Source of the DNA: an uncultured Lachnospiraceae bacterium
GTDB taxonomy: Bacteria > Bacillota > Clostridia > Lachnospirales > Lachnospiraceae
Assembly (NCBI GenBank): GCA_900554205.1
Contig: USGM01000125.1
Coordinates: 1-8,302, forward strand
Direction of reading: 5' to 3'
Length of the DNA stretch: 8,302 nucleotides
A model generated the notes under the pieces. That model was not told the DNA's origin. It saw only the letters and a program-made list of their open reading frames with translations, and ran no database searches. A program made the translations under genes and the position numbers. Positions 7,033 to 8,302 of this stretch are shown here, piece by piece; the first letter of the stretch is position 1; every line of letters begins with the position of its first letter.

Positions 7033-8302
7033 ATGGGAAAACCTACCGGTTTTATGGAATATAAGAGAGAAGTCAGCGGAGCACAGGAGCCGAAGAAGCG
7101 TATTAAGCATTTCAATGAATTTCATGAATATCTGCCGAAGGAAAAGCAGCAGCTTCAGGGCGCAAGGTGTATGGAATGCGGGGTTCCGTTCTGCCAGGCG
7201 GGCATGACAATCTGCGGGATGACAAGTGGCTGTCCGCTGCATAACCTGATTCCCGAGTGGAATGACCTTGTCTACTCCGGCAACTGGCAGCAGGCGTATA
7301 ACAGGTTGAAAAAGACCAACAATTTTCCGGAGTTTACCTCCAGAGTCTGCCCTGCGCTCTGCGAGGCGGCATGTACCTGCGGTCTGAACGGTGATCCGGT
7401 TTCGACGAAGGAGAACGAGCATGCCATTATCGAGAATGCCTATGAGAAGGGGTATGCCGTCGCAGATCCGCCCAAGGTAAGGACGGGGAAGAGCATAGCC
7501 GTTGTGGGAAGCGGGCCCTCCGGGCTTGCGGTGGCGGATCAGCTGAACAGGCGCGGACATTCCGTCACTGTCTTCGAGCGTTCCGATCGCATCGGAGGTC
7601 TGCTGATGTACGGCATTCCGAATATGAAGCTGGAAAAGCAGATTGTGGACAGAAAGCGAAAGATCATGGAGGAGGAAGGAATCACCTTCGTCACGGGCGT
7701 GGATGTGGGAAAGGACATGAAGGCGGACAAGCTGCTGCATGAGTTTGACCGCGTTGTTCTCGCCTGCGGAGCGTCGAACCCGAGAGACATCAAGGCACCG
7801 GGGAGAGATGCGAAGGGAATTTACTTTGCGGTGGATTTCCTGAAGGCAAATACGAAGAGTCTGCTGGATTCCGGCTTTGAGAACAAAAAGTATATTGACA
7901 CGAAGGATAAGAACGTTGTGATTATCGGTGGCGGCGATACGGGAAATGACTGTGTCGGAACCTCCATCCGGCATGGTGCGAAAAGTGTCACGCAAATCGA
8001 GATGATGCCGAAGGCGCCGGACAAACGGGCAGCGAACAATGCATGGCCGGAGTGGCCGAAAGTCTGCAAGACGGATTACGGTCAGGAGGAGGCAATCGCG
8101 GTCTATGGGCATGATCCGCGCATCTATGAGTCCACGGTGAAGGAGTTTATCAAGGACAAGAACGGCTGTCTCAAGGCGGTGAAGCTGGTAAAGCTGTCAT
8201 GGGAAAAGGATCAGGAGACCGGAAGAATGACAATGAAGGAGCTTCCCGGCAGTGAACAGGAGCTTCCGGCAGATATTGTGCTGATCGCGGCGGGCTTCCT
8301 CG
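7033..8302 (+). CDS. gltD: Glutamate synthase small (beta) subunit, truncated by window edge
   Basis: The visible 423 codons, out of about 490 usual for the family, form an open frame cut off by the right edge. GltD oxidises NAD(P)H at FAD and passes electrons through two [4Fe-4S] clusters to the FMN of GltB. The N-terminal iron-sulfur domain holds Cys46, Cys49, Cys54 and Cys67 (CMECGVPFC, then GCPLHNLIPEW) and Cys106, Cys110 and Cys114 (CPALCEAAC). An FAD-binding Rossmann motif GSGPSG lies at 159-164 with the acidic strand end Glu182. A second Rossmann motif, GGGDTG at 299-304, is the pyridine-nucleotide site. The visible end, ADIVLIAAGFL, is the start of the conserved C-terminal FAD segment. 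The spacer between Cys54 and Cys67 is longer than in E. coli GltD and carries an extra Cys61, a variant I associate with clostridial proteins. Related folds such as the dihydropyrimidine dehydrogenase N-terminus or NfnB share these motifs, but the position directly after gltB settles the assignment. Confidence 0.97.
   Translation, partial: MGKPTGFMEYKREVSGAQEPKKRIKHFNEFHEYLPKEKQQLQGARCMECGVPFCQAGMTICGMTSGCPLHNLIPEWNDLVYSGNWQQAYNRLKKTNNFPEFTSRVCPALCEAACTCGLNGDPVSTKENEHAIIENAYEKGYAVADPPKVRTGKSIAVVGSGPSGLAVADQLNRRGHSVTVFERSDRIGGLLMYGIPNMKLEKQIVDRKRKIMEEEGITFVTGVDVGKDMKADKLLHEFDRVVLACGASNPRDIKAPGRDAKGIYFAVDFLKANTKSLLDSGFENKKYIDTKDKNVVIIGGGDTGNDCVGTSIRHGAKSVTQIEMMPKAPDKRAANNAWPEWPKVCKTDYGQEEAIAVYGHDPRIYESTVKEFIKDKNGCLKAVKLVKLSWEKDQETGRMTMKELPGSEQELPADIVLIAAGFL

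Noticed and set aside
7001..7207. 68-residue + strand frame starting before gltD
   Set aside because: It is out of frame with the clear gltD coding sequence, has no ribosome site of its own, and its sequence has no family resemblance.
6988..8112. 374-residue antisense open frame opposite gltD
   Set aside because: It mirrors the intact gltD frame, shows no recognisable protein motif, and is explained by gltD codon bias.

Overview
The window looks like chromosomal DNA from a Clostridia-class Firmicute, most likely a gut-type Lachnospiraceae. The reasons are the AGGAGG-like ribosome binding sites, the clostridial style of the GltB and GltD proteins, a decayed Rpn/PD-(D/E)XK transposase-like gene of a kind common in that family, and moderate base composition with AT-rich intergenic DNA. 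This assignment is an inference from style; no rRNA or marker gene is present.

Layout, all on the + strand. (1) Positions 30-453 hold the wreck of an Rpn-family (PD-(D/E)XK nuclease/putative transposase) gene. Its first ~29 codons are fused out of frame to its EGR-repeat C-terminal tail, and that tail is interrupted by an in-frame stop. (2) Positions 500-2203 encode an uncharacterised polytopic membrane protein of 567 residues. It has an early Asn-Asp-Asp motif in a predicted outside loop and a soluble C-terminal domain; a GT-C-type glycosyltransferase-like architecture is possible but unproven. (3) Positions 2204-2436 are an AT-rich control region with two near-consensus sigma-70/sigma-A type promoters in tandem, then a strong intrinsic-terminator hairpin that lies before the next gene. 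(4) Positions 2437-6987 encode the large subunit of glutamate synthase (gltB, 1516 residues, apparently intact). (5) After a 45-base spacer, gltD (small subunit) starts at 7033 and runs off the right edge, with 423 codons visible.

GltB and GltD together form NAD(P)H-dependent glutamate synthase (GOGAT). GltD takes electrons from the pyridine nucleotide via FAD and passes them through iron-sulfur clusters to FMN in GltB. GltB hydrolyses glutamine, channels the ammonia and reductively aminates 2-oxoglutarate, giving two glutamates. The pair is almost certainly co-transcribed. The membrane protein and pseudogene upstream show no functional link to nitrogen assimilation.

The most interesting signal is regulatory. 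Every promoter I can see for gltBD lies upstream of a terminator-like hairpin in the leader, so transcription must read through it. That suggests attenuation or regulated antitermination. A small competing hairpin with a hexaloop of the A1/G4 type overlaps the terminator's left arm, which would fit ANTAR-type antitermination, but a convincing partner hairpin is missing. I see no wholly new multi-gene system, no CRISPR array, no tRNA or rRNA and no intact mobile element.
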